A stretch of DNA of 64,000 bases from Selenomonadaceae bacterium (GTDB lineage: Bacteria; Bacillota; Negativicutes; Selenomonadales; Selenomonadaceae). The stretch is from contig JAGABT010000017.1 in assembly GCA_017614505.1 (NCBI GenBank), positions 1 to 64,000 on the forward strand, given 5' to 3'. The notes under the pieces are model-generated. The model was not told the origin of the DNA. It saw only the letters and a program-made list of their open reading frames with translations, and made no database searches. A program made the position numbers and the translations under genes. This document shows positions 44,492 to 53,700 of the stretch, piece by piece; within the stretch, counting starts at the first letter, position 1, and each line of letters begins with the position of its first letter.

Positions 44492-45781
44492 TTAAAAAAT
44501 ATTTTCCTCGACGACAATCGTCTGGTCGCGGTTCGGTCCCACGGAAATTATTCCCAGCTTAATCCCCGTGACTTCAGCTAAGCGCTCCAGATATTTTTTC
44601 GCATTGGCGGGCAAATCTTCATAGCGGCGAATCTTGCTGGTGTCGCAGTTCCAGCCGGCAAAAGTTTCGTAGACCGGCTCAACCTGCGCGAGGATTTTCA
44701 GACTGGCGGGAATTTCGTTGATAATCTGCCCGTTCAGCTTGTAGGCGACGCAGAGTTTAATTTCGTCGAAACTGTCCAGCACGTCAAGTTTGGTAACCGT
44801 CATGTAGTCGATACCCGAAAGCTGCGCGGCGTAGCGGATAACGCAGGCGTCGAGCCAGCCGGTACGCCGAGGTCTGCCGGTAACCGTGCCAAATTCATGT
44901 CCGACGGCGCGGAGTTTCTCGCCAGTTTCGTTGAGCTGTTCCGTCGGGAAAGGACCTTCGCCGACGCGCGTCATGTAAGCCTTGACAACGCCGATAACCG
45001 TGCCGATTTTCTGCGGCGCAATTCCAGCGCCAATGCAGACGCCGCCGCTTACGGGGTGGCTCGCCGTGACGTAGGGATAGGTTCCAAAGTCAATGTCAAG
45101 CATCGTTGCCTGCGCGCCTTCAAACAGAATTTTTTTACCGGCGTCAATCTGCTCGTTCAAAAGCGCAATCGTGTCGCAGACGTACGGGCGCAGGCGCTCG
45201 GCGTAACCTTCGTATTCGCGCAGAATTTCTTCATAGCTCAGCGGCTCGCGGTTGAAAACTTTCGTCAGAATCAGATTTTTATATTCCAGCAAATCCTTCA
45301 GTTTCGCGGCAAATTCCTCGCGGTCAATCAAATCGCAGACGCGAATGCCGATGCGGTCGTCCCTGTCCATGTACGCCGGACCGATACCGCGTTTGGTGGT
45401 GCCGATTTTTCCGGCGCCGCGCATTTCTTCGTTGAGTTCGTCAATAATTTTGTGGTAAGGAAGTACGACGTGGGCGCGGTTTGAAACTTTAATGTCAGCC
45501 GTCTCAACGCCGCGCGCCCTGAGCGAGTCAATTTCCTCGAAGAAAACCTGCGGGTCGAACACCACGCCGTTAGCGATAACGCAGGTCTTGTTGGGGTAGA
45601 GAATCCCCGAAGGAATGAGCCGGAGCTTGTACTCTTCGCCGTCGACAACGACGCAGTGACCGGCATTGGAGCCGCCGGAAAATCTTACGACGGTATCAGC
45701 ATTTTTCGCGAGCTCGTCAATCGCCCTGCCCTTGCCTTCGTCGCCCCACGAACTGCCGACGACCACAGCGGTTTTAGCCAT
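44492..45781 (-). CDS. purA: Adenylosuccinate synthetase
   Basis: A 429-residue GTP-dependent enzyme that joins IMP and aspartate to make adenylosuccinate, the first step to AMP. It has the P-loop-like GDEGKG with D14, H42 in NAGH, the TTKRGIGPAY segment, VTASHPVSGG, and RTGWLDA. Full length, with an intact C-terminus ending ISVGPNRDQTI. It sits downstream of the broken aroF gene on the same strand. Confidence 0.97.
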   Translation of the reverse strand: MAKTAVVVGSSWGDEGKGRAIDELAKNADTVVRFSGGSNAGHCVVVDGEEYKLRLIPSGILYPNKTCVIANGVVFDPQVFFEEIDSLRARGVETADIKVSNRAHVVLPYHKIIDELNEEMRGAGKIGTTKRGIGPAYMDRDDRIGIRVCDLIDREEFAAKLKDLLEYKNLILTKVFNREPLSYEEILREYEGYAERLRPYVCDTIALLNEQIDAGKKILFEGAQATMLDIDFGTYPYVTASHPVSGGVCIGAGIAPQKIGTVIGVVKAYMTRVGEGPFPTEQLNETGEKLRAVGHEFGTVTGRPRRTGWLDACVIRYAAQLSGIDYMTVTKLDVLDSFDEIKLCVAYKLNGQIINEIPASLKILAQVEPVYETFAGWNCDTSKIRRYEDLPANAKKYLERLAEVTGIKLGIISVGPNRDQTIVVEENIF

Positions 45782-45802
45782 TTACAAAACGCCTCCTGAA
45801 TT

Positions 45803-46833
45803 TTAAGCAACAATCGGATTTAGATTTTCTTCACGCATAAATCTGGAAAGTTTCCTGACGCCGCTCATCAAATCGAAATAATGTTCAGCGGTTAAAGACT
45901 GCGAGCCGTCGGAAAGAGCCTTTGCGGGGTTCGGGTGAACTTCCATCATCAGACCATCAGCGCCGGCAGCGACAGCCGCGAAAGCCATTGGTTTAATCAT
46001 ACGCCAGCGGCCGGTACCGTGGCTGGGGTCGACGATAATCGGAAGGTGCGACAAATGCTTGACGGCGGCGACGGCGCTCATATCCAGCGTGTTGCGCGTG
46101 TAGGTTTCGTAAGTTCTAATCCCGCGCTCGCACAGAATCACGTCGGGATTTCCGGCGTTCATGATATATTCCGCCGCGTTGAGCCATTCGTCAATCGTAG
46201 CCGCCAGCCCGCGCTTGAGCATGACTGGCTTGCCGCATTTGCCAACTTCCTTGAGCAAGCCGAAATTCTGCATGTTGCGCGCGCCAATCTGTAAAACGTC
46301 CGCGTATTCGGCAACGGGTTCAATTCCTTCGACGGTTGTAACTTCCGTGATAATTTTCAAGCCGGTACGTGCGCGGGCTTCTGCGAGAATTTTCAAGCCT
46401 TCGACTTCGAGCCCCTGAAAGCTGTAGGGCGAAGTTCTGGGCTTATACGCGCCGCCGCGCAGGAACTGAGCGCCGCCTCCCCTGACAATATCCGCCGCCT
46501 CAAAAGCTGTTCGCACGATTCAACCGCGCAGGGTCCCGCCATTACGACAATTTCTCCGCCGCCAATCTTAACGCCGCCCACGTCGATAACGGTATTTTGC
46601 GGGTGAAATTCGCGGCTGGCGAGCTTGTAGCTTTTGGAAATGGCAACGCTGCTCTCAACGCCAGGCAGAGCGTCAATCGCCACGGAAACCAGCTTGGTCT
46701 TATCGCCAATGACTCCAACAATTTTCTGCTGCGCGCCCTCCATGATTTTCGCTTCGAGACCGGCGGCTTCGATAACCTTCTTGACTTCGGCAATATTGTC
46801 GACAGTCGCCTCAGGGCGCATGATTATAACCAT
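45803..46833 (-). pseudogene. aroF: 3-deoxy-7-phosphoheptulonate synthase, broken by a small internal deletion
   Basis: The first frame gives the ACT-like N-terminal part and reaches [11 protein letters not shown] (46833 to about 46520). The catalytic barrel then continues in another frame from about 46520: [43 protein letters not shown] and VDPSHGTGR, to a stop at 45803. The family usually has about three more residues and IVRTAFEA after AVES. The bases fit loss of about 13 nt between two ATCG repeats, which shifts the frame. DAHP synthase begins aromatic amino acid synthesis. AAGGAG precedes the start. An assembly error cannot be excluded, but the neighbouring pheA is also broken. Confidence 0.85.
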
Positions 46834-46854
46834 AAAAATTTTTCTCCTTCCAGA

Positions 46855-47336
46855 TTACGCGTTGATAACGGGGAAAACGCCGAGATTTTTCAGCCAGATA
46901 CATTTGCGGCGAACATATTCCACGGCGTCGGACTTCAAAAAAGCGCGTGCTGTTCGCCATATTGTCCTGAATTTCAGCGGCGAGGGTTTGCAGACCGTTC
47001 AAAATTCCAGCGCGACTGGTACAGATAGCGGCGCAGTTTTCATTCGACGCCTGCGCGCGCCATCAGCTGATTGTGAATTGGGTAGACGAACTCCCGCGCG
47101 ACGATTAATTTTTCACTGCGCGCAAGCGTGTCCAGCGTGATATTTATCGAGCCTTCCAGCGAATTTTCTACCGGCACAAAGCCCGCGTCAAGCTGTTCTT
47201 CCACGACCGCCGCCAGCACTTCAAAAATTTCCGGCAGAATTACCAGCTCGGATTTTTCCGCCGAAAGTTCGTTGAGCCGAATCGCCGCCGCCTCGGAATG
47301 CGTCCCGCTCGGTCCCAAAATCCCCATTCGTTTCAT
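46855..47336 (-). pseudogene. pheA: Prephenate dehydratase remnant with two internal deletions
   Basis: The gene starts well: MKRMGILGPSGTHSEAA, VPVENSLEGSI and YPIHNQLMARAGVE, then a stop at 47040. In other frames the later parts are still readable: AAICTSRAGILNGLQTLA with EIQDNMANSTRFF (the end of the catalytic domain), then AVEYVRRKCIWLKNLGVFP (the end of the ACT domain) and a stop at 46857-46855. About 50 residues are missing at the first join and about 55 at the second, leaving 482 bp of an expected roughly 840 bp. Phenylalanine synthesis by this route is therefore lost, unless another copy exists. Confidence 0.8.
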
Positions 47337-47407
47337 TTTAAAAGCTCCATTCGCTGATAACTTGAACAGGAAATATTTCGCCCGCCGCGGAAATTTTCCT
47401 GCAAGCC

Positions 47408-47436
47408 TTGACAGCGGCGCCGCGCATTGCTAAAGT
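47408..47436 (+). promoter_or_regulatory. Promoter of the metallophosphoesterase gene
   Basis: A perfect TTGACA (47408-47413), a 17-base spacer and TAAAGT (47431-47436) lie just upstream of the AGGAGG ribosome site. Confidence 0.7.
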
Positions 47437-47457
47437 TTGTGCAGGAGGAGAAAGTCC

Positions 47458-48531
47458 GTGGCAAAATTTATTGAAAATCTGGCGCCCGCGGTCAACGATA
47501 CCGGCTGGCGTCGAATCATTGCGGTCGGCGACATTCACGGCAACTTCGACCGCTTTGCAAATCTCTGGGAGAAACTTAACGTCACCGATGAAGACCTTGT
47601 GATTTTTCTGGGCGATTACGTTGACCGTGGCGCGAAGGTTGCTGAAACTTTGATGTGGGTTATGGCGCAGAGCCGCCGTAAAAATTTTATCTTCCTGCGC
47701 GGCAACCACGAGGAAAATCTTCTGGAAGTCTTCGACGTGAACTGCGCCGACAGTCGGCGCGCTAACTGGGCGGAAGGCGATGGCAGGGACACTTTAGCCG
47801 CGCTCAAAATTCTTGAAAGGAAAAATCCCTGCGCCGTGGCTGAAATTCTGAAATTCGTGCGCAGTCTGCCGGTTTATCACCGCATGAAAATTGGCGGGCA
47901 GGAATATATTTTCGTACACGCGGGGCTTGAACCTGGCGTGCCGCTTGAAAAGCAAAATCCCCTGACAATGCTTTGGATTCGCTCGAAATTTTACATGGAA
48001 TACGAAGGCGACGCGGAAATTATCTGCGGGCATTCGCCAATCGCATTTCTCGGCGCCACGATTGAGCGCATGGATTTGCCGCCCTACGACCCAGTTCGAC
48101 TGGAAAATAAAATCACGCTGATTGACACCGGCGCATTTCTTAAAAACGGCAGAATTACCGCCGTCGACATTCTCAGCGGGGAGTTCTGGCAGAGCGACGC
48201 GGCGGCGCAGGATATTCTTTTCCTCAGCAGCGAGGGCGTTGCGAAGGTGGCGGAATTTATCATGCGCGAACTGCTTGTTGAGTACGGGCTGGAAAATCTT
48301 ATGCTGATTCAGTCCGCAACCTGCAGAGTGCCGCCGGAAGATTTGCGCCCGTTCGCCGCCGCCGATTACAACTGCTTCAGAAATATTATCGCGCTGGACG
48401 AAGACAGCGCTAAGTACGTCGGGCGAATTACTTTCGGCGACCCCCAGCACAAAGTTCTCATCGTCAATAAAAAAAATCCGCTCGAAATTCAGTCCGCCTG
48501 CGACGATATTATCTGCAAAATTTTTACTTAA
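47458..48531 (+). CDS. Metallophosphoesterase, PP2A-type Ser/Thr phosphatase-like
   Basis: A 357-residue protein with the calcineurin-type metal site: GDIHGN (D25, H27), GDYVDRG (D53, D56), RGNHE (N83, H84), and later histidines in VHAGLE and GHSP. This is the PPP-family signature shared with bacterial diadenosine tetraphosphatase and PrpA-like phosphatases. GTG at 47458 is chosen because AGGAGG lies 9 bases upstream. The C-terminal third (about 230-357) has no family I recognise. It lies upstream of the leader-Hint locus on the same strand, but a separate promoter seems to sit between them. Confidence 0.8.
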   Translation: MAKFIENLAPAVNDTGWRRIIAVGDIHGNFDRFANLWEKLNVTDEDLVIFLGDYVDRGAKVAETLMWVMAQSRRKNFIFLRGNHEENLLEVFDVNCADSRRANWAEGDGRDTLAALKILERKNPCAVAEILKFVRSLPVYHRMKIGGQEYIFVHAGLEPGVPLEKQNPLTMLWIRSKFYMEYEGDAEIICGHSPIAFLGATIERMDLPPYDPVRLENKITLIDTGAFLKNGRITAVDILSGEFWQSDAAAQDILFLSSEGVAKVAEFIMRELLVEYGLENLMLIQSATCRVPPEDLRPFAAADYNCFRNIIALDEDSAKYVGRITFGDPQHKVLIVNKKNPLEIQSACDDIICKIFT

Positions 48532-48561
48532 AATCCCGCCGTGAAAAAATTTTCCGCGGGC

Positions 48562-48590
48562 TTAATATTTTCCAAATTGCGGCGTATAAT
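48562..48590 (+). promoter_or_regulatory. Putative promoter of the leader-Hint locus
   Basis: A perfect TATAAT (48585-48590) with a weak TTAATA at 17 bases (48562-48567). It gives a 5' leader of about 45 bases before the ATG. An imperfect inverted repeat just upstream (CCCGC...GCGGG) could end the phosphatase transcript. Confidence 0.5.
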
Positions 48591-48642
48591 CTGTAGAAAA
48601 AGTTTTTTCAGCTCAAACCGATTTTTAAAAGAGGTGTCTCAA

Positions 48643-49338
48643 ATGGAAAAACTCGAATTGTTCTACGCCAAACTCATGATTGACGATGCGCTGGCAGAGA
48701 AATTCGACAAGATTCTCGGCGACACCGCGATTGAAAATGTCAACACCATACAGATTCAGCAGGTTGTCGAACTCGCCAAAGAAGTCGGCATCGAACTTTC
48801 CGCCGCAGATATTCGCGATTACATCGAGACTGTCAACAATGATTCCGAAATTCTGACGGACGACCAGCTTGACATGGTTGCTGCCGGTAAGGATAAGGAT
48901 AACAAGAAGTTTCACCCACTTCCAGCTTGCTTTGTCGGCGATTCAAAAGTTTCCACGCCGAGCGGCGCTAAAGATATCAGCGAAATTAAACTCGGCGACG
49001 AAGTTATCAGCCTCGACGAATCAACTAACAAAGTCGTCGCCAAAGTTATCGAACTCCGCCCGATTCTCGACAAAGAAATTATCCGCGTTGAGTTCAGCAA
49101 CGGCGCAGTCTGGAACACGACGGCACTTCAGCGTTTTTACTACGGGAGGATTCACGGCAACGACGACGATTTTATCCGCGCGAGCGACGACAAGGGCAAT
49201 GCGGCGCTTACTGAAGACGGCACGAAGGCTACCGTTATCAAGGCGGAAAAGACCGGCGAAGTGCAGAAAATTTACGATTTCGTCACCGACGGCATGAACA
49301 TTTTCTTCGTCAACGGAATTGCAGCCAGAGGTTTCTAA
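48643..49338 (+). CDS. Nif11-type leader peptide fused to a Hint (hedgehog/intein) domain
   Basis: A 231-residue protein in two parts. Residues 1-82 look like a Nif11-type RiPP leader: LELFYAKLMIDDALAEKF, VVELAKEVGIELSAADIRDY, and LTDDQLDMVAAG (the usual end is LSDEELExVAGG). A 13-residue linker KDKDNKKFHPLPA leads to C96, which opens a Hint domain: CFVGDSKVSTPSGAKDI, IKLGDEVISLDE, and a late KIYDFVTDGMNIFFVNGI. C96 is the expected nucleophile. The block-B His is replaced by Gln (ALQRF, Q163), and the terminal His-Asn is replaced by ARGF, so protein splicing looks impossible; N-terminal cleavage at A95-C96 remains conceivable. The ribosome site is GAGGTG. No RiPP-modifying enzyme is recognised next to it. 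Confidence 0.78.
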   Translation: MEKLELFYAKLMIDDALAEKFDKILGDTAIENVNTIQIQQVVELAKEVGIELSAADIRDYIETVNNDSEILTDDQLDMVAAGKDKDNKKFHPLPACFVGDSKVSTPSGAKDISEIKLGDEVISLDESTNKVVAKVIELRPILDKEIIRVEFSNGAVWNTTALQRFYYGRIHGNDDDFIRASDDKGNAALTEDGTKATVIKAEKTGEVQKIYDFVTDGMNIFFVNGIAARGF

Positions 49339-49381
49339 AAATTTTTGCCAGCCAAATCAATTTTCAGAGGAGGTGTCTCAA

Positions 49382-49657
49382 ATGGAAAAGCTCAAATTGT
49401 TCTACGCCAAACTCATGATTGACGATGCGCTGGCAGAGAAATTCGACAAGATTCTCGGCGGCACCGCGCTTGAAGATGTCAACGCCATACAGATTCAGCA
49501 GACAATCGAACTCGCCAAAGAAGTCGGCGTCGAACTTTCCGCCGCGGATATTCGCGATTACGTCGACGACCTTAGCGGCGATTCCGAAATTCTGACGGAC
49601 GACCAGCTTGACATGGTTGCTGCCGGTAAGGATCCTCATAACTTCAATCCACGGTAA
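49382..49657 (+). CDS. Nif11-type leader/precursor-like peptide, paralogue without Hint domain
   Basis: A 91-residue peptide nearly identical to the first 82 residues of the preceding protein (MEKLKLFYAKLMIDDALAEK, ELAKEVGVELSAADIRDY, LTDDQLDMVAAG), ending in a short KDPHNFNPR tail. The tail differs from the linker of the Hint fusion and has no Cys, Ser or Thr, so a lanthipeptide-type core is unlikely. GAGGAGGTG is an unusually strong ribosome site. The gene starts 43 bases after the fusion gene and is clearly its duplicate. Twenty-two bases of Hint coding start persist downstream of its stop. Confidence 0.75.
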   Translation: MEKLKLFYAKLMIDDALAEKFDKILGGTALEDVNAIQIQQTIELAKEVGVELSAADIRDYVDDLSGDSEILTDDQLDMVAAGKDPHNFNPR

Positions 49658-49670
49658 GCAGCGTAGCAGG

Positions 49671-49692
49671 TTGCTTTGTCGGCGATTCAAAA
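49671..49692 (+). other. Scar of a lost Hint-domain coding region
   Basis: Twenty-two bases are identical to 48927-48948, where they encode the Hint start CFVGDSK. Here they are 13 bases behind a stop codon and followed by unrelated sequence. This shows the second leader gene once carried, or was copied with, the Hint domain, and that most of the domain was deleted. Confidence 0.8.
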
Positions 49693-49697
49693 TTACG

Positions 49698-49718
49698 GCG
49701 GGGTAAAACCCGCTTTTT
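49698..49718 (+). terminator. Short hairpin/attenuator between the leader paralogue and the GNAT-like gene
   Basis: A 5-bp GC stem, GCGGG (49698-49702) with CCCGC (49709-49713), is followed by five T. It is short, so read-through into the GNAT gene 22 bases later is plausible. Such partial terminators behind precursor genes often set a high precursor-to-enzyme ratio. Confidence 0.55.
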
Positions 49719-49734
49719 GTTTGGAGGGATTTAA

Positions 49735-50649
49735 ATGGCGCGGGAAATAATTATCGGCACGTACAGGGATTATGTTTTTCTGTTCGGGGACAGCCGCACG
49801 GCTTATTCTGATTGGGCGGCGAAAATTGCTGGCGACAAAAAACTTTTATACATAATGCTGGAAGACAATTTTCCGGCAGGCTACCTGTGCGCGAATGGCG
49901 CAGGAACTCACTGCGACGTTATCTGGGCTTATACGGACGAGGGAAAAAGGCGGCGCGGCGTCTTCACTGCGCTCCTGAAAAATCTGACGCAGCTGGAAAA
50001 TTTTTCGGAGATTGAGGTTAAAATTTCTGAGCGGCATGGAAATCTCGAAGTGGTTGCCGGAATCTGCAGGGCGCTTGGATTCGTAGAGCAGGGCGTTTTG
50101 AAAACTTTTCGCGCGGATTGGGAAAGTCTCCGCACGTGGAAGGAAAATTATTTTGATAAATTCATGGCGGAACACGGGCACAAATATCTGGAATATTTTT
50201 CGCGCAGGAATTTTGAGGTTTACACGTTTCGCGAGGCGCCGCCGGAATATATGGAGCAGCTTTACAATTCGCAGGAGAATTTTTTCGGCAACGTTCTGAA
50301 CGTGAAAGATTTTTTCGACGGCTACAAGAAAAATTTCGTTGAGCGGGATTTGAGTTCGATTCTGGTGAAGGACGGCAGGCTCGCCGCTTATTACCTTGTG
50401 ACTTCGCCGGACGGTAAAAGCCTCGTCGTCGAGCAGACTGTCGTTGCCAGAAAATATCTGAACAGCGGCGCGATTTTGCCTTTGTGGAATAAATTTATCT
50501 GCGACACCTACGCTAAGACGTGCGACAATCTTGTTTTCGCGGTTTACGCTGACAATTCGCCCGCGCTGAAGTTCGACAGCAAAATTACCAGAAATCTCCA
50601 GCTTACCGCCAGTTCCACGTACTGCTATCTGTTCCTTAGAAATTCTTGA
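49735..50649 (+). CDS. Double GNAT-like acyltransferase domain protein
   Basis: A 304-residue protein. The first half (about 1-130) looks like a GNAT fold: LLYIMLEDNFPAGYL, VIWAYTDEGKRRRGVFTALLKN (the acetyl-CoA pyrophosphate loop, with RRRGVFT) and CRALGFVEQG. The second half (about 160-304) looks like a second, more diverged GNAT-like unit. GGAGG precedes the ATG. It could modify the adjacent leader peptides or be an unrelated acetyltransferase; only position supports a link. No membrane segment is seen. Confidence 0.65.
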   Translation: MAREIIIGTYRDYVFLFGDSRTAYSDWAAKIAGDKKLLYIMLEDNFPAGYLCANGAGTHCDVIWAYTDEGKRRRGVFTALLKNLTQLENFSEIEVKISERHGNLEVVAGICRALGFVEQGVLKTFRADWESLRTWKENYFDKFMAEHGHKYLEYFSRRNFEVYTFREAPPEYMEQLYNSQENFFGNVLNVKDFFDGYKKNFVERDLSSILVKDGRLAAYYLVTSPDGKSLVVEQTVVARKYLNSGAILPLWNKFICDTYAKTCDNLVFAVYADNSPALKFDSKITRNLQLTASSTYCYLFLRNS

Positions 50650-50667
50650 CAGCCGCTAAGAATTTGT

Positions 50668-50696
50668 TTTACATTTTTGGAGCCGCGTGATATAAT
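50668..50696 (+). promoter_or_regulatory. Promoter of nifJ
   Basis: TTTACA (50668-50673), a 17-base spacer and a perfect TATAAT (50691-50696) stand 42 bases before the ATG. Confidence 0.7.
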
Positions 50697-50738
50697 CACT
50701 GCGGTATTTTTTTTGTGAGAGGAGATTTTTGAAATCTT

Positions 50739-53700
50739 ATGGCTAAAAAAATGAAGACGATGGACGGCAACATGGCGGCGGCGTATATTTCCTACGCTTT
50801 CACCGAAGTCGCCGCAATTTACCCAATCACTCCGTCCTCGCCTATGGCTGAAGATGTTGACGAAATGGCTGCCCGCGGCACCAAAAATATTTTCGGGCAG
50901 AAAGTTCGTCTGATTGAATTGCAATCCGAAGGCGGCGCCGCCGGTACCGTTCACGGCTCGCTTCAGGCTGGCGCGCTTACTACGACTTACACCGCGTCGC
51001 AGGGCTTCCTGCTGATGATTCCTAACCTGTACAAAATCGCCGGTGAATTTCTGCCTGGCGTATTCCACGTTTCCGCCCGCGCGCTCGCTACTTCCACGCT
51101 GAATATTTTCGGCGACCATCAGGACGTTATGGCAGCGCGCCAGACCGGCGTCGCTATGCTCGCTGAATCTTCCGTGCAGGAAGTCATGGATTTATCCGCC
51201 GTCGCTCACCTTGCGGCTATCAAGGGCTCAATCCCGTTCGTGAATTTCTTCGACGGCTTCAGAACTTCCCACGAAATTCAGAAAATCGAAACCATTGACT
51301 ACGCCGATTTGGCTAAGGTTGTCGACTACGACGCGATAAATAATTTCCGCCGCCGCGCGCTCAATCCTGACCATCCCGTCATTCGCGGCACGGCTACCAA
51401 TCCCGACGTTTACTTCCAGATTCGCGAAACCGTCAATAAAAATTACGACGCGCTGCCGGATATTGTCGAATCGGCTATGGCTGACGTTGCGAAAATTACC
51501 GGCAGAGTTCACCACGTCTTTGACTACTACGGCGCGCCCGACGCCGACCGCGTTGTTATCGCCATTGGCTCCGTCTGCCAGACGATGCAGGAAGCCGTTG
51601 ACTACCTCAACAAAAACGGCGAAAAGGTCGGACTTATCAGCGTTCATCTGTACCGCCCGTTCAGCGCGAAACATTTCCTCAGCGCCATTCCTAAGACTGT
51701 CAAAGGCGTCGCAGTTCTCGACCGCACTAAAGAATCCGGCGCAGTTGGCGAACCGCTTTACCTCGACGTTCGCGCAGCTTTCTATGACGCTGACATTTCG
51801 CCCAAAGTTATCGGCGGGCGCTACGGTCTCGGCGGCAAGGATACCACGCCTGACCAGATTCTCGCAGTCTTCCACGAACTTACCAAAGATAATCCCATGA
51901 ACGGTTTCACGCTCGGCTTGAACGACGACGTTACGCACAAATCTCTGACGACTGACAATCACGATTACGATTTGACGCCCGAAGGTACGACCGCCTGCAA
52001 ATTCTGGGGACTCGGCTCGGACGGCACCGTCGGCGCCAACAAATCCGCTATCAAAATTATCGGCGATAACACCGACCTCTACGCGCAGGCTTATTTCGCC
52101 TACGATTCCAAAAAATCCGGCGGCATTACGATGAGCCACCTGCGTTTCGGCAAATCGCCAATCACTTCGCCCTATCTTATCACGCGTCCGGATTTCGTCA
52201 GCTGCTCGCAGAAAAGTTACGTCCACCACTACAATCTTATCGCCGGTATGAAAAAGGGCGGCACCTTCCTGCTGAACACCAACTGGAGCGACGAGAAACT
52301 TGGTCACAAGCTCAAGCCGTCCATGAAGCGCTACATTCTCGAAAATGACATTCAGGTTTACACCGTCAACGCCGTGAAAATCGCCGGTGAGCTCGGGCTC
52401 GGCGGGCGTTTCAACATGGTTATGCAGGCGGCGTTCTTCAAGCTGGCGAATATCATTCCGATTGACGAGGCGGTTAAATATCTCAAGGACGCCGTTGAAA
52501 AATCCTACGGCTCGAAGGGTCAGAATATCGTTGACATGAACTGCGGCGCTATCGACCAGGGCATTGCCGCGCTCCACAAAGTCGACACCAGCAGCTGGGA
52601 CGTTGACGATACCAGCATGAACCGCAATACCGCGCAGGAAAATCCGACGGAATTTATCACCGAAATTCAGAACGTGATGAACCGGCAGGAAGGCGAAATT
52701 CTTCCCGTCAGCAAATTCGTCGAATACGCGGATGGCACTTTCCCGCTGGGCGGCGCCGCCTTCGAGAAACGCGGTACGGCTATCAAAGTTCCGGCGTGGG
52801 ATAAATCCAAATGCATTGGCTGTAACCAGTGCTCTTTCGTCTGCCCGCACGCCGCCATTCGTCCGATTCTGACTACGCCGGAGGAACGCGCGAACGCTCC
52901 CGAAGGCTTTGAATCAATCCCGTCCAAAATTTCAAAGGGCGCTTACGATTTGACGATTGCCGTTTCAACTTATGACTGCCTCGGCTGCGGCAACTGCGCG
53001 CAGGTTTGTTCTAAGCAGGCGCTGACTATGGTTACCTTCGACGACGACGCTAAGGCGCGCCAGAAAGTTTTTGATTTCGGTATGAAAGTTGCGCCGAAAA
53101 ATAATCCAACTAAAAAAACCACCGTTATCGGCAGTCAGTTCGAGAAACCTTTATTTGAGTTCAGCGGCGCGTGCGCGGGCTGCGGCGAGACGCCTTACAT
53201 GAAACTTTTGACACAGCTTTTTGGCGACAGAATGATGATTGCCAACGCTACGGGCTGCAGTTCGATTTGGAGCGCGTCGGCTCCGGCTATGCCCTATACC
53301 ACCAATGCGAAGGGTCACGGTCCCGCCTGGGGCAATTCGCTGTTCGAGGATAACGCCGAATACGGTCTGGGAATGTTCCTCGGCGTCAAGGCGATTCGTG
53401 AGACGCTGGCGGCTGAAGTTGAAGAGGCGCTTAAGGAAAATCTCAGCGAGAATCTGAAAGCGGCGCTTACCGACTGGAAGGAAAATCTTGACGTTGCTGA
53501 AGGTACGCGCGAGCGTGCGGATAAGCTGGCGGAAATTCTGGCGGCGGAAAAAGGCGATAACGCTTTGCTGAACAAGATTTACGATAACCGCGATTATTTC
53601 GTTAAGCGGAGCCAGTGGATTGTTGGCGGCGACGGCTGGGCGTATGACATTGGCTACGGCGGCTTAGACCACGTGCTTGCCAGCGGCGAAAATGTCAACG

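Noticed and set aside
49338..49382. Idea that the leader-Hint protein and the second leader are one split intein pair
   Set aside because: The second gene repeats the leader, not a C-terminal intein half. No IntC-like His-Asn sequence is present in either product.
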